Below, piece by piece: positions 7,635 through 7,734 of a stretch of 7,734 bases of DNA. Every line of letters starts with the position of its first letter. The stretch's first letter is position 1. The stretch lies in assembly GCA_905233795.1 (NCBI GenBank), contig CAJOFP010000093.1, positions 535-8,268 on the forward strand, in the 5' to 3' direction. Below the pieces are notes generated by a model, which was not told the origin of the DNA, made no database searches, and was given only the letters and a program-made list of their open reading frames with translations. A program made the position numbers and the translations under genes. The DNA comes from an uncultured Oscillibacter sp. GTDB taxonomy: Bacteria; Bacillota; Clostridia; Oscillospirales; Oscillospiraceae.

Positions 7635-7678
7635 ATTATAAATATTATAAAATATTATATATTTATAATATTTATAAT
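7635..7678. repeat. AT-only perfect 17-bp inverted repeat after the Uma2 gene
   Basis: ATTATAAATATTATAAA (7635-7651) is the exact reverse complement of TTTATAATATTTATAAT (7662-7678), with a 10-base loop. Only four T follow, so it would be a weak terminator, though the long stem could still stop or stabilise transcripts. Because the region is nearly all A/T, part of the match is expected by chance. Confidence 0.55.
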
Positions 7679-7699
7679 TTTAATAAAATGGTGCATAAT

Positions 7700-7734
7700 A
7701 TGAATTTAGATTTGAATTTTACGGAACTGGATGA
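7700..7734 (+). CDS. Start of an unidentified gene, cut by the window end
   Basis: An open frame begins ATG AAT TTA GAT (MNLDLNFTELD) and runs off the end of the window. An in-frame ATG at 7688 (MVHN upstream) is an alternative start. GGTG at 7690-7693, six bases before the ATG at 7700, is a weak ribosome binding site that favours the later start. Eleven residues are too few to name a family. Confidence 0.35.
   Translation, partial: MNLDLNFTELD

Overview
The window looks like chromosomal DNA from a Gram-positive, endospore-related Firmicute (Bacillota), most likely a gut-type member of the Clostridia. The evidence is a SpoIVB-type sporulation peptidase, a HrcA-type CIRCE operator ahead of groESL, a YitT-family membrane protein, a Firmicute-type pyridoxine/pyridoxamine kinase, and strong AAGGAGG-like ribosome binding sites. 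Genes are of moderate GC with many GCG, GGC and CGC codons, while the intergenic DNA is extremely AT-rich. Genus or species cannot be named from this sequence alone.

Layout. 57-1073 (+) is a family 2 glycosyltransferase, closed by a strong terminator. 1129-2225 (-) is a SpoIVB-like PDZ/S55 peptidase broken by a frameshift near 1580-1600, between its catalytic His and its catalytic Asp/Ser. 2226-2718 is a 493-base divergent intergenic region with a pyrimidine-rich tract, a pair of 20-base inverted repeats, a good sigma-A promoter and three 12-base tandem repeats. 2719-3603 (+) is a YitT-family membrane protein. 3800-4633 (+) is a pyridoxal/pyridoxamine kinase, with a terminator after it. 4766-6864 is the groES-groEL heat-shock operon: promoter, CIRCE, groES, groEL, terminator. 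7034-7609 (+) is a Uma2/DUF820 PD-(D/E)XK nuclease-fold protein. From about 7700 a further reading frame runs off the window.

The genes are mostly independent single-gene units, each with its own ribosome binding site; several are followed by hairpins. The one clear operon is groES-groEL, predicted to be repressed by HrcA through CIRCE and to make the two rings of the folding chaperonin.

The main surprise is that two otherwise well conserved genes, spoIVB and groEL, each carry an out-of-frame lesion where a conserved block seems to be missing. In groEL the correct C-terminal tail ending in GGMY is still present in another frame, just ahead of the terminator. This is either recent mutation or an assembly/sequencing artefact. 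I found no convincing new defence, mobile or biosynthetic system. The less explained structures are the inverted-repeat element at 2302-2513, the 12-base repeats before yitT, and the AT-only 17-bp palindrome after the Uma2 gene.
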